Source: Thiobaca trueperi
GTDB taxonomy: Bacteria; Pseudomonadota; Gammaproteobacteria; Chromatiales; Chromatiaceae
Length of the DNA: 64,000 nucleotides
Reading direction: 5' to 3'
NCBI RefSeq assembly: GCF_004342175.1
Contig: NZ_SMAO01000003.1
Span: forward strand, 462,313-526,312
The notes beneath the pieces are model-generated. The model saw nothing but the letters and a program-made list of their open reading frames with translations, made no database searches and was not told the DNA's origin. Each line of letters begins with the position of its first letter. Within the stretch, counting starts at the first letter, position 1. The position numbers and the translations under genes were made by a program. Positions 36,714-46,744 of the stretch are shown piece after piece.

Positions 36714-36861
36714 TGCCTGTCGGTCGCGACAGGGTATGTTTGAAAAGCTGAAACAGGGCGTTCAGAGACTCTGCCGCCTGCCCCACGAAAGCCAATGGCG
36801 ATGCCAGGAACTGAGTCGGCGCGTGCAGTGAGTAGTGTTATCTCAGTGAGGATGAAAAACG

Positions 36862-37254
36862 ATGAAAAAAATCACGATGAAACAATACATGAGTTCCGCC
36901 GCGCTTGGTCTGCCGCTGGTGCTCCTCCTGGCTGGCTGTAATCGGACGCCCACCGTCAGTTTCGCGCGGGACGTACAGCCGATCATCAAGAAGCATTGTG
37001 TCGAGTGCCATTTGCAGGGTGGCAAGGGATTTCTGGCCAGCGGCTTTCTGGTCGAGTCCTATGCCTCGGTCATGAAAGGCACCAAATTCGGTCCCGTGAT
37101 CGTGCCGGGCGATCCGCTGTCCAGCAGCCTCTATCGACTGGTGGCGGGCGAGGTCGATAAATCGATCCAGATGCCGCATGGCAAGGATCCTATCCCTGCC
37201 AATCAGATCGCAACGATCGAAAACTGGATCGCGCAGGGGGCCAAGAATAACTGA
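36862..37254 (+). CDS. Cytochrome c lipoprotein, Planctomycete-type C domain
   Basis: 130-residue predicted lipoprotein cytochrome. The signal peptide ends LLLAGC (Cys near residue 26), so it is probably anchored to a membrane. One haem motif CVECH lies near 46 in the context VQPIIKKHCVECHLQGG, which resembles the PF07635-type domain. The C-terminal IPANQIATIENWIAQGA helix is typical of these cytochromes. Partner unknown; it sits alone between rnhB and the PilB-like gene. ATG at 36862 has GAGG about 10 nt upstream. Confidence 0.85.
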   Translation: MKKITMKQYMSSAALGLPLVLLLAGCNRTPTVSFARDVQPIIKKHCVECHLQGGKGFLASGFLVESYASVMKGTKFGPVIVPGDPLSSSLYRLVAGEVDKSIQMPHGKDPIPANQIATIENWIAQGAKNN

Positions 37255-37362
37255 CCCCTCATGTTGGTCTGTCGCTGACGGCCTGACCCGGAACGGGCCG
37301 TCGGCTGGCGGGCCGATCGCCCCGGCCGGGGTCGGTCAATCCACTTGGACGCCGTGTCATCC

Positions 37363-39300
37363 ATGAACGATCAGACCCCGGATCCGTCCGCCAGCGCGCC
37401 AGCGGCGCCTGTGCCTCCGCAAGGCACCGGCAACCAGATTGCTTCCATCCTGCTCGAACACGGCGTCATCAGCGGCGAGCAACTGACGCATGCCCGCCGT
37501 GTCCGCGACAAACTCCGCGACGATTACTCGCTGGTCAAGGTGTTGCAGGAGCTTGGCTATCTGGATCCCCGACAGTTGCGCGAGGCGCTGCGCACGCATC
37601 GCCAGACCGTACCCCTGGGCAATCTGCTGGTGGAACTGGGTTATCTCAAACCGCAGGAGTTGCGGGCGGCGCTGGAGGCCCAGCAGGATCCCGAGTTCAA
37701 GGGGAAACGACTCGGCGAGATCCTGCTCGACAAGCGGCTGATTCAGGAATACCAGCTCATCGAGGTGCTGGCGGATCAGCTCGGCTTTCCCCATGAGGAA
37801 CCCAGTTTCACCGCCATCGACCGCGAACTCATCGGACAGGTCACCCCCGACTGGTGCCGACGCTTTCAGGCGGTGCCGCTGCGTCGCGACGGCCAGGACG
37901 TCCTGGTGGTCTTTCGCAACCCACTGGATACCTTTGCCCGACAGGCGGCCGAGGGTGCCTTTGGCTCGGTGGTGGCGGCCATCGGCACCCGTCGCGCGCT
38001 CGAAGAGGCCATCAAGAGCTATGACAGCAGTCGCCAGTATGCGCGCCAGCGTCCGGTGGAGGTGGACGAGGCCGACGTCACCCGCGTGGTGGACGAGATC
38101 ATTCTCGCTGCGCTCGAAGTGGGCGCCAGCGATATTCATATCGAGCCCATGCGCCAGCAGCTCCGGGTACGTCTGCGGCGCGATGGCATTCTCATGCTGC
38201 ACAAGGAACTCGGCCTTGACCTTGCCCCGGCCATCACCAGCCGGCTCAAGGTGCTCTGCAAGGCGGATATCGCCGAAAAACGCCGTCATCAGGGCGGCGG
38301 CTTTCGTTTCGACGACCCGCAGAGCGGACGCCGCAGTGATGTGCGCGCATCCTTCTATGTCACCATCTTTGGCGAAAAAATCGTGCTGCGGCTGCTCAGT
38401 CGCAAGGCCGAACTGCTCGACATCAAGGAAGTCGGCATGGCCCCCCGCATGCTGGAACGCTTTCTGGAGGATGCGCTGGATCTGCCCAGCGGGGTCATTC
38501 TCATCACCGGCCCCACGGGATCCGGCAAGACCACCACGCTCTATGGTGCGGTCAATTATCTCAATGACATGGAGCACAGCATCGCCACTGCCGAGGATCC
38601 GGTGGAATATGTCATCGAAGGCATCGCCCAGTGCAATCTGAACCCCAAGATCAATCTCACCTTTGAGGAAACCCTGCGCCACATGGTGCGGCAGGATCCA
38701 GACGTGATCGTGCTCGGCGAGATCCGCGACCAGTTTTCAGCCGAATCGGCGATTCAGGCGGCGCTCACCGGGCACAAGGTATTGACCACTTTTCATACCG
38801 AGGACAGTATCGGCGGTCTGCTGCGTCTGATGAACATGCAGATCGAGACCTTTCTGATCTCATCCACCGTGGTTTCGGTACTGGCGCAACGTCTGATGCG
38901 CCATGTCTGCGAGGCGTGCGCCGAGCCCTATCGACCCAACGCCCATGAACTGCATCGGCTCGGCTGTGCGCAGGCCGATCTGGCCGGCGCCCGCTTTCGT
39001 CATGGACGCGGGTGCAGCGCCTGCCACTACACCGGTTACGCCGGACGGGTCGGAGTCTTCGAGCTGCTGGTGCTGAACGAGGCGGTGAAGGACGCCATCC
39101 TCAACAAGCGCACCTCGTCCGAAATTCGCCGGATCAGTGTCGAAACCTCCGGCCTCATTACCCTGATGGAAGACGGTCTGGCCAAGGCCGCGCAGGGTAT
39201 GACCACGGTGCAGGAAGTGCTGCGTCATCTGCCGCGTCTGGGCAAGCTGCGACCGCTGCATGAGATTCTGCGGCTGGCTGGCGAATTGCCAGGGCGGTGA
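37363..39300 (+). CDS. GspE/PilB-family secretion ATPase
   Basis: Hexameric traffic ATPase (about 645 aa) of type II secretion or type IV pilus assembly type. N-terminal MshEN/GspE-N-like regions (about 20-190), then the ATPase core: Walker A GPTGSGKTT near 388, Asp box and Walker B (VIVLGEIRD near 450), His box. The tetracysteine zinc motif is near 520-550 (CEACAEPY ... GCSACHYTGYAGR). ATG at 37363 is used; TTG at 37345 is possible. No pseudopilin or secretin genes are adjacent, so it is an orphan ATPase or part of a dispersed system. Confidence 0.88.
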   Translation: MNDQTPDPSASAPAAPVPPQGTGNQIASILLEHGVISGEQLTHARRVRDKLRDDYSLVKVLQELGYLDPRQLREALRTHRQTVPLGNLLVELGYLKPQELRAALEAQQDPEFKGKRLGEILLDKRLIQEYQLIEVLADQLGFPHEEPSFTAIDRELIGQVTPDWCRRFQAVPLRRDGQDVLVVFRNPLDTFARQAAEGAFGSVVAAIGTRRALEEAIKSYDSSRQYARQRPVEVDEADVTRVVDEIILAALEVGASDIHIEPMRQQLRVRLRRDGILMLHKELGLDLAPAITSRLKVLCKADIAEKRRHQGGGFRFDDPQSGRRSDVRASFYVTIFGEKIVLRLLSRKAELLDIKEVGMAPRMLERFLEDALDLPSGVILITGPTGSGKTTTLYGAVNYLNDMEHSIATAEDPVEYVIEGIAQCNLNPKINLTFEETLRHMVRQDPDVIVLGEIRDQFSAESAIQAALTGHKVLTTFHTEDSIGGLLRLMNMQIETFLISSTVVSVLAQRLMRHVCEACAEPYRPNAHELHRLGCAQADLAGARFRHGRGCSACHYTGYAGRVGVFELLVLNEAVKDAILNKRTSSEIRRISVETSGLITLMEDGLAKAAQGMTTVQEVLRHLPRLGKLRPLHEILRLAGELPGR

Positions 39301-39353
39301 ATGGCACTTGGCAGTGACTGACGACTCTTTTCTATTTTTCCCGAGGCCAAGGC

Positions 39354-40202
39354 GTGAGCGAAAAATCACTCAAGGATCGAATTGAAGAACGCTACGCGAC
39401 CGACAGTCTGCAACTGCCGGTCTTCAATCGCGTGGCGCTGGAGCTGCAAAAGCTCAGACAGTCTGACACTGTGTCCATGAACCGCATTGCAGACCTCATC
39501 ATGAAGGATCAGTCGCTGGCGAGTCGTGTGCTGCGTCTGGCGAATTCATCCTTCTATGGCGGACTCAGGCAGATCGATACCGTCAGCGCCGCCGTGGTGC
39601 GGCTGGGGATGGAGCGGGTCACCAATCTGGCGATGGTCGCCTCTCAGCTCATGGCGCACAGCGCACAGGTCAGGGTGATCGCACCCTATCTGCCAGCACT
39701 CTGGAACCGCTCCTTCGCCTGCGCGACGGGGGGGCGCTGGCTGGCGGAGCAGATCGGTTACGCGGCGCGTGCCGAAGAGGTCTTTCTGGCCGGACTGCTG
39801 CACGACATCGGCGAGCTTTATCTGCTCAAGGTGCTGGAAAAGCTGGCGCAGGATCGCGACCAGCCCCTGGCGCTGACCGAGCCGCTGGTGAACGAGATTC
39901 TGGAGGCGATGCACAATGATCTGGGCTATCGGCTGATGCTCACCTGGGAACTGCCCGAGGTCTATGCCGGCGTGGCCCGCGATCATCATGCCGAGTCGTG
40001 CGACGAAGCCGACGTGCTGCTGATGATTACCCGGTTGCTGGACATCGTTTGTCATAAACTCGGCATCGGTCAGCCCGCCGACCCCGAGATCGAGCTGGCG
40101 GCCACGCTGGAGGCCCAGGTATTGGGTGTCAAGGAGATCAGGCTGGCGCAGTTGGAGGTCCTGCTTGAAGATGCAATGGAAGAGGCGAACGCCCTATTTT
40201 GA
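39354..40202 (+). CDS. HDOD-domain signalling protein
   Basis: 282-residue HDOD protein, a metal-independent HD relative found in c-di-GMP, motility and stress circuits. The domain spans about 20-215 (SLASRVLRLANSSFYGG and AGLLHDIGELYLLKVLEKL). The HD pair is retained (HDIGELYL). Start GTG at 39354, 53 bp after the PilB-like ATPase gene, suggesting co-transcription. Precise role unknown. Confidence 0.85.
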   Translation: MSEKSLKDRIEERYATDSLQLPVFNRVALELQKLRQSDTVSMNRIADLIMKDQSLASRVLRLANSSFYGGLRQIDTVSAAVVRLGMERVTNLAMVASQLMAHSAQVRVIAPYLPALWNRSFACATGGRWLAEQIGYAARAEEVFLAGLLHDIGELYLLKVLEKLAQDRDQPLALTEPLVNEILEAMHNDLGYRLMLTWELPEVYAGVARDHHAESCDEADVLLMITRLLDIVCHKLGIGQPADPEIELAATLEAQVLGVKEIRLAQLEVLLEDAMEEANALF

Positions 40203-40250
40203 CTGAGTTTTTTCGACTAACAAATCAAACAGAACGAGACGAGGATCGGC

Positions 40251-41264
40251 ATGCATAACGGCACCAGCATTACCCAGTTCATCATCGAGGAACAACGCCA
40301 CGTCGCCGGTGCGACGGGCGATTTCACGTCACTGCTCAATGACGTGGTCACGGCCTGCAAGGTCATCAGCCATCTGGTCAACCATGGTGCGCTGGTCGGC
40401 GTGCTCGGCAGCGCCGGCAGCGAGAATGTCCAGGGCGAGACCCAGAAGAAGCTGGATGTGCTCTCCAACGACATCTTCATCAAATCCAACGAATGGGCCG
40501 GCCATCTGGCGGCGATGGCCTCGGAGGAAATGGACGACATCTATCCCATCCCGAGTCAGTACCCGCGCGGCAAATATCTCCTGACCTTCGATCCGCTCGA
40601 CGGTTCGTCCAACATTGATGTCAATGTCTCGGTCGGAACGATCTTTTCCATCCTGCGCTGTCCCGGCTGCGGCGCGAACCCGACCGAACGCGGTTTTCTG
40701 CAGGCCGGGACGCAGCAGGTGGCGGCGGGCTATGCGCTCTACGGCCCCTCGACCATGATGGTGCTGACCACTGGCAACGGGGTCAACGGCTTCACGCTCG
40801 ACCAGAACATTGGCGAGTTCATCCTGACCCATCCGCAGATGACGATTCCGGCTGACACCCGCGAGTTCGCCATCAACATGTCCAACATGCGCTTCTGGGA
40901 GCCGCCGGTGCGGCGCTATGTGCAGGAGTGTCTGGACGGCAGCGAAGGCCCGCGCGGCGATGATTTCAACATGCGCTGGATCGCTTCGATGGTGGCCGAG
41001 GTGCATCGCATCCTGACCCGTGGCGGGGTCTTCATGTACCCCATGGATTCCAAGATGCAGGCGAAAGGGCAGGGCGGCAAGCTGCGTCTGCTCTATGAGG
41101 CCAATCCCATGTCGTTCATCGTCGAACAGGCGGGCGGGGCGGCCATTACCGGCACCGAACGCATCCTGGATTTGCAGCCTGAATCATTGCATCAGCGGGT
41201 GCCGGTGATTCTGGGCTCAAAGAACGAAGTCGAGCGGATTCAAGGCTATCACCGCGAGGATTGA
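40251..41264 (+). CDS. fbp: Fructose-1,6-bisphosphatase class I
   Basis: Hydrolyses fructose-1,6-bisphosphate in gluconeogenesis and, in an autotroph, the Calvin cycle (337 aa). Metal and substrate residues are visible in [26 protein letters not shown] (FDPLDGSSN near 117) and [14 protein letters not shown] near the C-terminus. ATG at 40251 follows GACGAGGA. It is not linked to cbb genes here. Confidence 0.96.
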   Translation: MHNGTSITQFIIEEQRHVAGATGDFTSLLNDVVTACKVISHLVNHGALVGVLGSAGSENVQGETQKKLDVLSNDIFIKSNEWAGHLAAMASEEMDDIYPIPSQYPRGKYLLTFDPLDGSSNIDVNVSVGTIFSILRCPGCGANPTERGFLQAGTQQVAAGYALYGPSTMMVLTTGNGVNGFTLDQNIGEFILTHPQMTIPADTREFAINMSNMRFWEPPVRRYVQECLDGSEGPRGDDFNMRWIASMVAEVHRILTRGGVFMYPMDSKMQAKGQGGKLRLLYEANPMSFIVEQAGGAAITGTERILDLQPESLHQRVPVILGSKNEVERIQGYHRED

Positions 41265-41300
41265 TCAGGTTCCGGGATCCTTGCAGATCCCGCATGACAG

Positions 41301-43031
41301 GTGGATCAGGAAACTCTAACATCGACACTGATCGAAACCAGGGATGTTTTGTCGATGGCGCTGTTCTCATTTGATATCCACACACTCATTGCGCTGCTGT
41401 TCATCGGCAACCTGATGTCGGCGATCATTCTCTTTGCCTACAAAAGCGGTGGTGTCACGGATCGGGCCTGCCTTCAGCGGCTGTACCGGATATTCGGCTG
41501 GATCTATGGCCTCTTCTGTCTGATCCTGGCCCTGGCGGCGAGTGCCGAACTGACGCCCGATGAGTCGGGGGATGCCGTCCAGGCGCTGGCATTTCTGATG
41601 ATGTATCTCTTCATGCTGGTGGGCGGAACCGGCTTTCTGCTGCTGCTCAAGGAGCGGGATGATCGTCGCCTGAAAACGGCTTACGACGCATTGGCCGAAC
41701 GCGAGAAGCAGTTGCGCATGCAGGCGCTGGTGCTCGATCAGATCCAGGACCAGGTGACCATCACCGATCTGAACGGCATCGTCACCTACATCAACCGCAC
41801 TCAGGCGCGCGCGCTGGGCACGTCGCCCGACGCTCGGGTCGGGCAGCATGTCTCCAGCTATGGTGATGGGCAGCAGGCCGACGCGACCCAGCAGGAGATC
41901 GTCGATGCCACGCTGACCCTGGGCGCCTGGCGTGGCAGGGCGGTGAATGAGTGCGCCGATGGTTCTCAGGTCATCCTTGATCTGCGCACCACGCTCGTCA
42001 GGGACGAAGCGGGCGAGCCTGTCGCCATGGTGGGCATTGGCACGGACATCAGCGAACGGCTGCAAACCGAACAGATATTACGGACGAGTCAGCGTCAGCT
42101 TGCCGACATCATCGATTTTCTCCCCGACGCCCTGCTGGCCATCGATCAGGACAAGCGGGTCATTATCTGGAACAAGGCGATTGAGACCATGACCGGCATT
42201 CCGGCGGCAGAAATGCTCGGGCGGGGTGACTATGCCTACACCATCCCCTTTTATGGCGAGCCCAGATCCCAGTTGATGGATCTGGTCTTTCTGGATCATC
42301 CCTCCAGCGCCATCATGAACCGCTATGCCAATGTCACCCATGAGGGCGACACGGTCGCGGCGGAGGCCTTCTGCAATGCACTCTATGATGGGCGTGGCGC
42401 CTGGATTTTTGCCAAGATCTCGCCGTTGCGCGATATCAATGGGCAGATTGTGGGTGCCATCGAGATCATTCGTGACGTCACCGAGCGCAAGCGTCTGGAA
42501 GAGGAGCTGCGCCGTCTGGCGACCCAGGATCCCTTGACCGGGCTGCTCAACCGGCGTCATTTTTTCATCCTGGCCGAGCAGGAATATGAGCGTTTCCTCC
42601 GTTATCAGCGTCCATTGGCGCTGTTCATGGTGGATATCGATCATTTCAAGGCGGTCAATGATCGTTATGGTCATCTGATCGGTGATGAGGTTTTGCGGGC
42701 CGTCGCCAGCCGGATCCGGAGCGGCTTGAGACAGGTGGATATTCTGGCCCGCTATGGCGGCGAGGAATTTGTCATCCTGTTGCCGGAAACCGATCTGGAG
42801 ACGGCGCGTGCCTTGGCGGAACGGCTGCGGATTTCTGTCACTGAACTGCAGATCGATACCAAAGAAGGAACGGTGTCGGTGACGCTCAGCCTGGGAGTCG
42901 CAGCCATTTCCAATGGCATCTCGATATCCTTCGAGCAGTTGCTTGATGTGGCTGACCGTCTCCTGTATCAGGCCAAACAGGCCGGGCGCAATCGGGTCGA
43001 GGTCTGGGATGTCGGGGTGGAGTCAGCATGA
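41301..43031 (+). CDS. Membrane PAS-PAS-GGDEF diguanylate cyclase
   Basis: c-di-GMP synthase (up to 576 aa). Three hydrophobic spans occupy about residues 25-125. Two PAS domains follow (about 145-260 and 270-395; the first ends GIGTDISERL, the second IRDVTERKRLEEEL). The GGDEF domain (about 405-565) has DPLTGLLNRRHF, active motif RYGGEEF and an intact RQVD inhibitory site five residues upstream. The start is uncertain: GTG at 41301 or ATG at 41355 (MALFSFDIHT), which has AGGG upstream. It overlaps the Crp/Fnr gene by four bases. Confidence 0.9.
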   Translation: MDQETLTSTLIETRDVLSMALFSFDIHTLIALLFIGNLMSAIILFAYKSGGVTDRACLQRLYRIFGWIYGLFCLILALAASAELTPDESGDAVQALAFLMMYLFMLVGGTGFLLLLKERDDRRLKTAYDALAEREKQLRMQALVLDQIQDQVTITDLNGIVTYINRTQARALGTSPDARVGQHVSSYGDGQQADATQQEIVDATLTLGAWRGRAVNECADGSQVILDLRTTLVRDEAGEPVAMVGIGTDISERLQTEQILRTSQRQLADIIDFLPDALLAIDQDKRVIIWNKAIETMTGIPAAEMLGRGDYAYTIPFYGEPRSQLMDLVFLDHPSSAIMNRYANVTHEGDTVAAEAFCNALYDGRGAWIFAKISPLRDINGQIVGAIEIIRDVTERKRLEEELRRLATQDPLTGLLNRRHFFILAEQEYERFLRYQRPLALFMVDIDHFKAVNDRYGHLIGDEVLRAVASRIRSGLRQVDILARYGGEEFVILLPETDLETARALAERLRISVTELQIDTKEGTVSVTLSLGVAAISNGISISFEQLLDVADRLLYQAKQAGRNRVEVWDVGVESA

Positions 43032-43747
43032 TCGATGATTTACGCCGCGCGCCGCTGCTCTCGCGTCTCGCCCCCGCACAACTGGAGCGTGTCAGCCGGC
43101 AGGCCGCGCGTGTCAGACTGGATGCGGAGCAACTGCTCTTCAGTCAGGGCGATTCCGCCACCCGCTTTTATCTGCTTCTGACGGGTCAGATGCGGCTCTT
43201 CCGGCTCTCGCCCGAGGGCGCGGAAAAGGTCATCGAGATCGTCAATCCCGGTCAGACCTTCGCTGAGGCGCTGATGTTTCTCAATGCGCCACGCTATCCG
43301 GTCTGCGCCTCCGCACTCGCACCGTCCGAGCTGATCGCCATCGACGCCCGCGATTTCGCTGGCATGCTGCGCGAATCGGTGGACACCTGCTTTCTGCTGC
43401 TCGGCGCGCTGAGTCAGCGGCTGCGCGGACTGATCGGCGAGATCGATGATCTCACCCTGCATACCGCAACCAGTCGCGTCGCCCGCTATCTGGCGGCGAA
43501 GATGCCCCCGGACGGTCACACTCTGGAGCTTGATGTGCGCAAGGGTGTGCTCGCCTCACGGCTCTCGGTGCAGCCGGAGACCTTTTCGCGGGTCATCAAG
43601 TCACTCAGCGGTCAGGGTGTCATCCGCATCCAGGGCAATCAGATCACGATCCTGGATCCAGCGGCGCTGCGGACGGTCGCCGAACTGGGCGACACCCTGG
43701 AACCCGGTCCCCTGTCCATCGGCACGCTGGGGTCGCTGCGGCCTTAG
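43028..43747 (+). CDS. Crp/Fnr-family transcriptional regulator
   Basis: 239-residue regulator with an N-terminal cyclic-nucleotide-binding-like domain (about 10-130) and a C-terminal winged helix (LASRLSVQPETFSRVIKSLSGQGVIRI near 180-205). It lacks the N-terminal cysteine cluster of Fnr and resembles the Dnr-like subgroup. It is translationally coupled to the PAS-GGDEF cyclase, suggesting one signalling unit. Targets unknown. Confidence 0.88.
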   Translation: MIDDLRRAPLLSRLAPAQLERVSRQAARVRLDAEQLLFSQGDSATRFYLLLTGQMRLFRLSPEGAEKVIEIVNPGQTFAEALMFLNAPRYPVCASALAPSELIAIDARDFAGMLRESVDTCFLLLGALSQRLRGLIGEIDDLTLHTATSRVARYLAAKMPPDGHTLELDVRKGVLASRLSVQPETFSRVIKSLSGQGVIRIQGNQITILDPAALRTVAELGDTLEPGPLSIGTLGSLRP

Positions 43748-43788
43748 GTGATTTCCTGAAAACAATCTACCCACGGAGAGGTCGTGAA

Positions 43789-43883
43789 TGGACAGGATTC
43801 ACAGGATTTTTCAAGATTGACAGGATAAATAAAACAATGGCTTGTCTCCTGTGAATCCTGCGAAATCCTGCTCATCCTGTCCA
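43789..43883. repeat. ACAGGATTAACAGGAT-type hairpin repeat R3
   Basis: TGGACAGGATTCACAGGAT on the left and ATCCTGCTCATCCTGTCCA on the right are imperfect inverted repeats; inner units (GACAGGAT, ATCCTGCGAAATCC) add further partial pairs. It lies between the convergent regulator and EAL genes. Confidence 0.8.
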
Positions 43884-43925
43884 TTTGGCACCTTGATTCT
43901 GGTAGAAACTTTCCCGGAAACCACC

Positions 43926-43951
43926 TTAAACCGCGTCCGGTCTGAATGCAG
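43926..43951 (+). repeat. Solo terminus of the 87-bp TIR repeat, copy H
   Basis: TTAAACCGCGTCCGGTCTG is followed by unrelated sequence, and no right terminus is seen before the EAL gene. It is probably a degenerate or truncated copy. Confidence 0.5.
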
Positions 43952-43983
43952 ATCCGTCGAGTCCGTGGGAGGATCCTCGTCGG

Positions 43984-45888
43984 TCATCGGAAGTAGCAGT
44001 CCTGAAACGTCTCGGGCGAGACCGGACGGCCAAGATGAAATCCCTGTCCGGCATGACAGCCGTGCTGTTGCAGGAACTGCAACTGCGCGGCCTCTTCAAT
44101 TCCTTCGCCGACCACTGGGTAGCCCAGCTGCCGGGCCATGGACAGGATGCTGCCGGTGATGGCCTCTGCCGCCGGACTGTGCGCCAGGTCTTTGACGAAC
44201 TCGCGATCCAGCTTCAGGCCGGAAATGGGGAAATTCTTGATCGATTTCAGGGATGAATAGCCGGTGCCGAAATCGTCGATCCAGACCTCGAAACCGGCTG
44301 CCCGCAGTGCATTGATGTTGGCGAGCGCCTGATCTTCGTTGTGTGCAATGGCCGTTTCGGTGATCTCGATATGTATCCGGGCAACCGGAATGTGCGACTG
44401 GTCGAGGATATGGCTGAGCCTCGGGGTCAGATCGGCGCGACTCAACTCAATGGCCGACACATTGATGGAGAGCGGGATGGGCGGGAATCCCTGGGCATCC
44501 CAGACATGGATCTGGCGGCAGACCCGGCGCAACACCCATTCACCGATCTCGACGATCTGGCCGCTGCTTTCGGCGATGGGGATGAAGGTCGCGGGCGGCA
44601 GCGGCGCGTCGTCTCCGATCCACAGACGCAGCAGCACTTCGGCGCCGATCAGGGTCTGGTCGTCGAGACGGAACAGCGGCTGGAAGTGCAGCACGAACTG
44701 ATCTTTGCGCAGCGCCTCCTGCAGGAGCGATTCGGTGCGCAGATGCACTGACCCGGTTTCATTCCAGGCGGACTCGTAGACCGCATACTGATTGCGCCCT
44801 GCCAGCTTGGCGCGCTTGAGGGCCGTATCCGCGCTGCGCAGGAGTGCCTGCGCCGATGGCGTGCCGGCCTCGTTGTCCAATGAGGCGACGCCGATGCTGA
44901 CCGAAAGATGGAGTCTGGAGTCGTTCTGGCGGAACCCGTCGGCAAGATGGCTGTGCAGGTGGGCGGCGATGTCCGGCAAAAACTGCGGATAACGCATATG
45001 CGAGAGCGCCAGCCCGAATTCGTCGGCGCCGGTGCGGGCGAAACAGAGATCGCAGTCGGCGATTCCAAGCTCATCCTGGATGAAGCGGGAGCGCAGCGCG
45101 CCATCCAGCCGCTGGGCGACATCCCGTAACACCTGGTCGCCCGTTTCGCAGCCGAATTCGCGATTGACGCGGTGAAAGCCGTCGATGTCCAGCAGAATGA
45201 CGCCAACCCCCAACGGCGACACGTCCTCGGCCACGGCCCGTCGCAGGAAGCGGATGAAACGGGTGCGATGCGCCAGACCGGTCAGGTGGTCCGTCGGAAT
45301 GATGACCTCATGACTCAGAAGAGGGGTATTGAACTGCGCCAGATCCTGGTACGCAGGCGGTTGGCCGTCTTCGGTATCGCTGTGCAGGCGACTGAGGCTC
45401 AAGGCCGCCAGATCGGCCAAAGCCCCCAGCGGCTGGTGCAGCAGGGCAGGGATCCGGCGTTCCACCCAAACCACCATGCCATCGATCCGTCTGGGGGTGG
45501 CGAGACGTTGCAACAGAGAGGTCTGATCCGGCACATCCGTCGCGTAACCGTGACTGTGCTGCAAGGCCCGGGCAAAGCAGCCGGAATCGACCAGGTGTTC
45601 CGTCAGGGCGTGCATGGATTCCCATGCGGTCATGGGCGAGCAATGGATCAGCTCGAAACAGGCATCGGGTTGGCGTAGCAGGATGCCCATGCTGGCCGAG
45701 GGCAGCAGGAAGCGTGCGGATCGATCCAGGGCATTGCACAGCTCGGTAAGCGTGCGGCAGGCAGGCAGACGGGTGATGGCCTCGCGCAGGATATCGAGTG
45801 CGAGTGGATAGAGATTCGGTGCACTGTGGGAGAATTCGCCGGGGGATTCGGAGGGGGACAGAAGCGGCGGACGCATGGCGGGATTCAT
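43984..45888 (-). CDS. GGDEF-EAL protein, probable c-di-GMP phosphodiesterase
   Basis: 634-residue soluble protein. A GAF-like N-terminal region covers about 20-195. The GGDEF domain (about 205-370) starts HLTGLAHRTRF but has GADEF in place of GGDEF and no RxxD, so it is probably non-synthetic. The EAL domain (about 375-625) keeps the catalytic set: GAEVLLR, NVSAIELS, EITET, IDDFGTGYSS, KLDREFV and GEGIE. It should therefore hydrolyse c-di-GMP. It follows an HDOD gene with no gap and a 102-aa protein gene, forming a small operon. Confidence 0.9.
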   Translation of the reverse strand: MNPAMRPPLLSPSESPGEFSHSAPNLYPLALDILREAITRLPACRTLTELCNALDRSARFLLPSASMGILLRQPDACFELIHCSPMTAWESMHALTEHLVDSGCFARALQHSHGYATDVPDQTSLLQRLATPRRIDGMVVWVERRIPALLHQPLGALADLAALSLSRLHSDTEDGQPPAYQDLAQFNTPLLSHEVIIPTDHLTGLAHRTRFIRFLRRAVAEDVSPLGVGVILLDIDGFHRVNREFGCETGDQVLRDVAQRLDGALRSRFIQDELGIADCDLCFARTGADEFGLALSHMRYPQFLPDIAAHLHSHLADGFRQNDSRLHLSVSIGVASLDNEAGTPSAQALLRSADTALKRAKLAGRNQYAVYESAWNETGSVHLRTESLLQEALRKDQFVLHFQPLFRLDDQTLIGAEVLLRLWIGDDAPLPPATFIPIAESSGQIVEIGEWVLRRVCRQIHVWDAQGFPPIPLSINVSAIELSRADLTPRLSHILDQSHIPVARIHIEITETAIAHNEDQALANINALRAAGFEVWIDDFGTGYSSLKSIKNFPISGLKLDREFVKDLAHSPAAEAITGSILSMARQLGYPVVGEGIEEAAQLQFLQQHGCHAGQGFHLGRPVSPETFQDCYFR

Positions 45889-46731
45889 TTAATGCTCCAG
45901 AAAAGCGGAGACGATATCCCGCGTGGCAAAGATGGTGACCTCGCTGATGGCCGGCAGATCCTCGACCGCCAGGCCCGTATTCAGCCAGGCGGTCTCGTTC
46001 AGCCAGGGGGCATAGCGTGTTCCGCCGGTCCCGATGCGCAGACTGTTGACGATCAGATCCGCGATATGCGTGACGGCGGCTTCCGCTGGCCAGGAGTGGT
46101 CGGCGGGCGCGCCATGGTGCAGCGCGGCGGCAGAACAGTACATGGCCGGAATATCCCACCGTTCGAGTAAGGCCGCGCCGATCAGGGCATGTGTGGCGCC
46201 GAATAACGGTTGCTCCAGCTCCCACAGATGACCCTTGCGGTCCCGATGGGCCAGCAGGATGGCGCTCATGGCGTGGGGCTCCAGGATGAACAACGGCAGG
46301 CGGCCGATGTCATGGAGCAATCCGGCCAGATAGTAATGCTCGGTTTCTTGCAGTCCGGTGCGGCGGGCGATGGCGCGCGCGGCAATGCCGCAGGCAATAC
46401 TGTGTTCCCAGAAGGAGCGCATCGACACCGCGCCCAGCGGTAGATCCTGAAAGACTGAGATGATGGAGGTGGCCAGAATCAGGTTGCGCGTTTCGGCGGT
46501 GCCGATGACGGTCAGGGCGCGCAGGACGCTGTCCACCCTGGCCGGAAGCCCGTACAGTGCGCTGTTGGCGACCCGCAGCACGCGGACGGTGAGTGCGGGG
46601 TCGGCTTCGATGATGCGGGCCACGACCTCCAGCGACCCGTGCGGATCGTCCATCGCTTCACGGGCGCGGTGATAGACGGAGGGCAGTGAAGGCAGCTCGC
46701 CGAGGCGTTCAAGGATGTTTGACGCACGCAT
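45889..46731 (-). CDS. HDOD-domain signalling protein
   Basis: 280-residue HDOD protein, second of two in the window. The domain covers about 5-200 with EADPALTVRVLRVANSALYG and YLAGLLHDIGRLPLFILEP (HD retained). It abuts the GGDEF-EAL gene directly, so both are surely co-expressed. It likely acts in the same c-di-GMP response. It shares the family but little sequence with the HDOD protein at 39354. Confidence 0.85.
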   Translation of the reverse strand: MRASNILERLGELPSLPSVYHRAREAMDDPHGSLEVVARIIEADPALTVRVLRVANSALYGLPARVDSVLRALTVIGTAETRNLILATSIISVFQDLPLGAVSMRSFWEHSIACGIAARAIARRTGLQETEHYYLAGLLHDIGRLPLFILEPHAMSAILLAHRDRKGHLWELEQPLFGATHALIGAALLERWDIPAMYCSAAALHHGAPADHSWPAEAAVTHIADLIVNSLRIGTGGTRYAPWLNETAWLNTGLAVEDLPAISEVTIFATRDIVSAFLEH

Positions 46732-46744
46732 CGACAGCTCCCCG

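Noticed and set aside
36736..36831. 31-codon ORF (MFEKLKQGVQRL...) after rnhB
   Set aside because: Too short and lacking support; may be a remnant.
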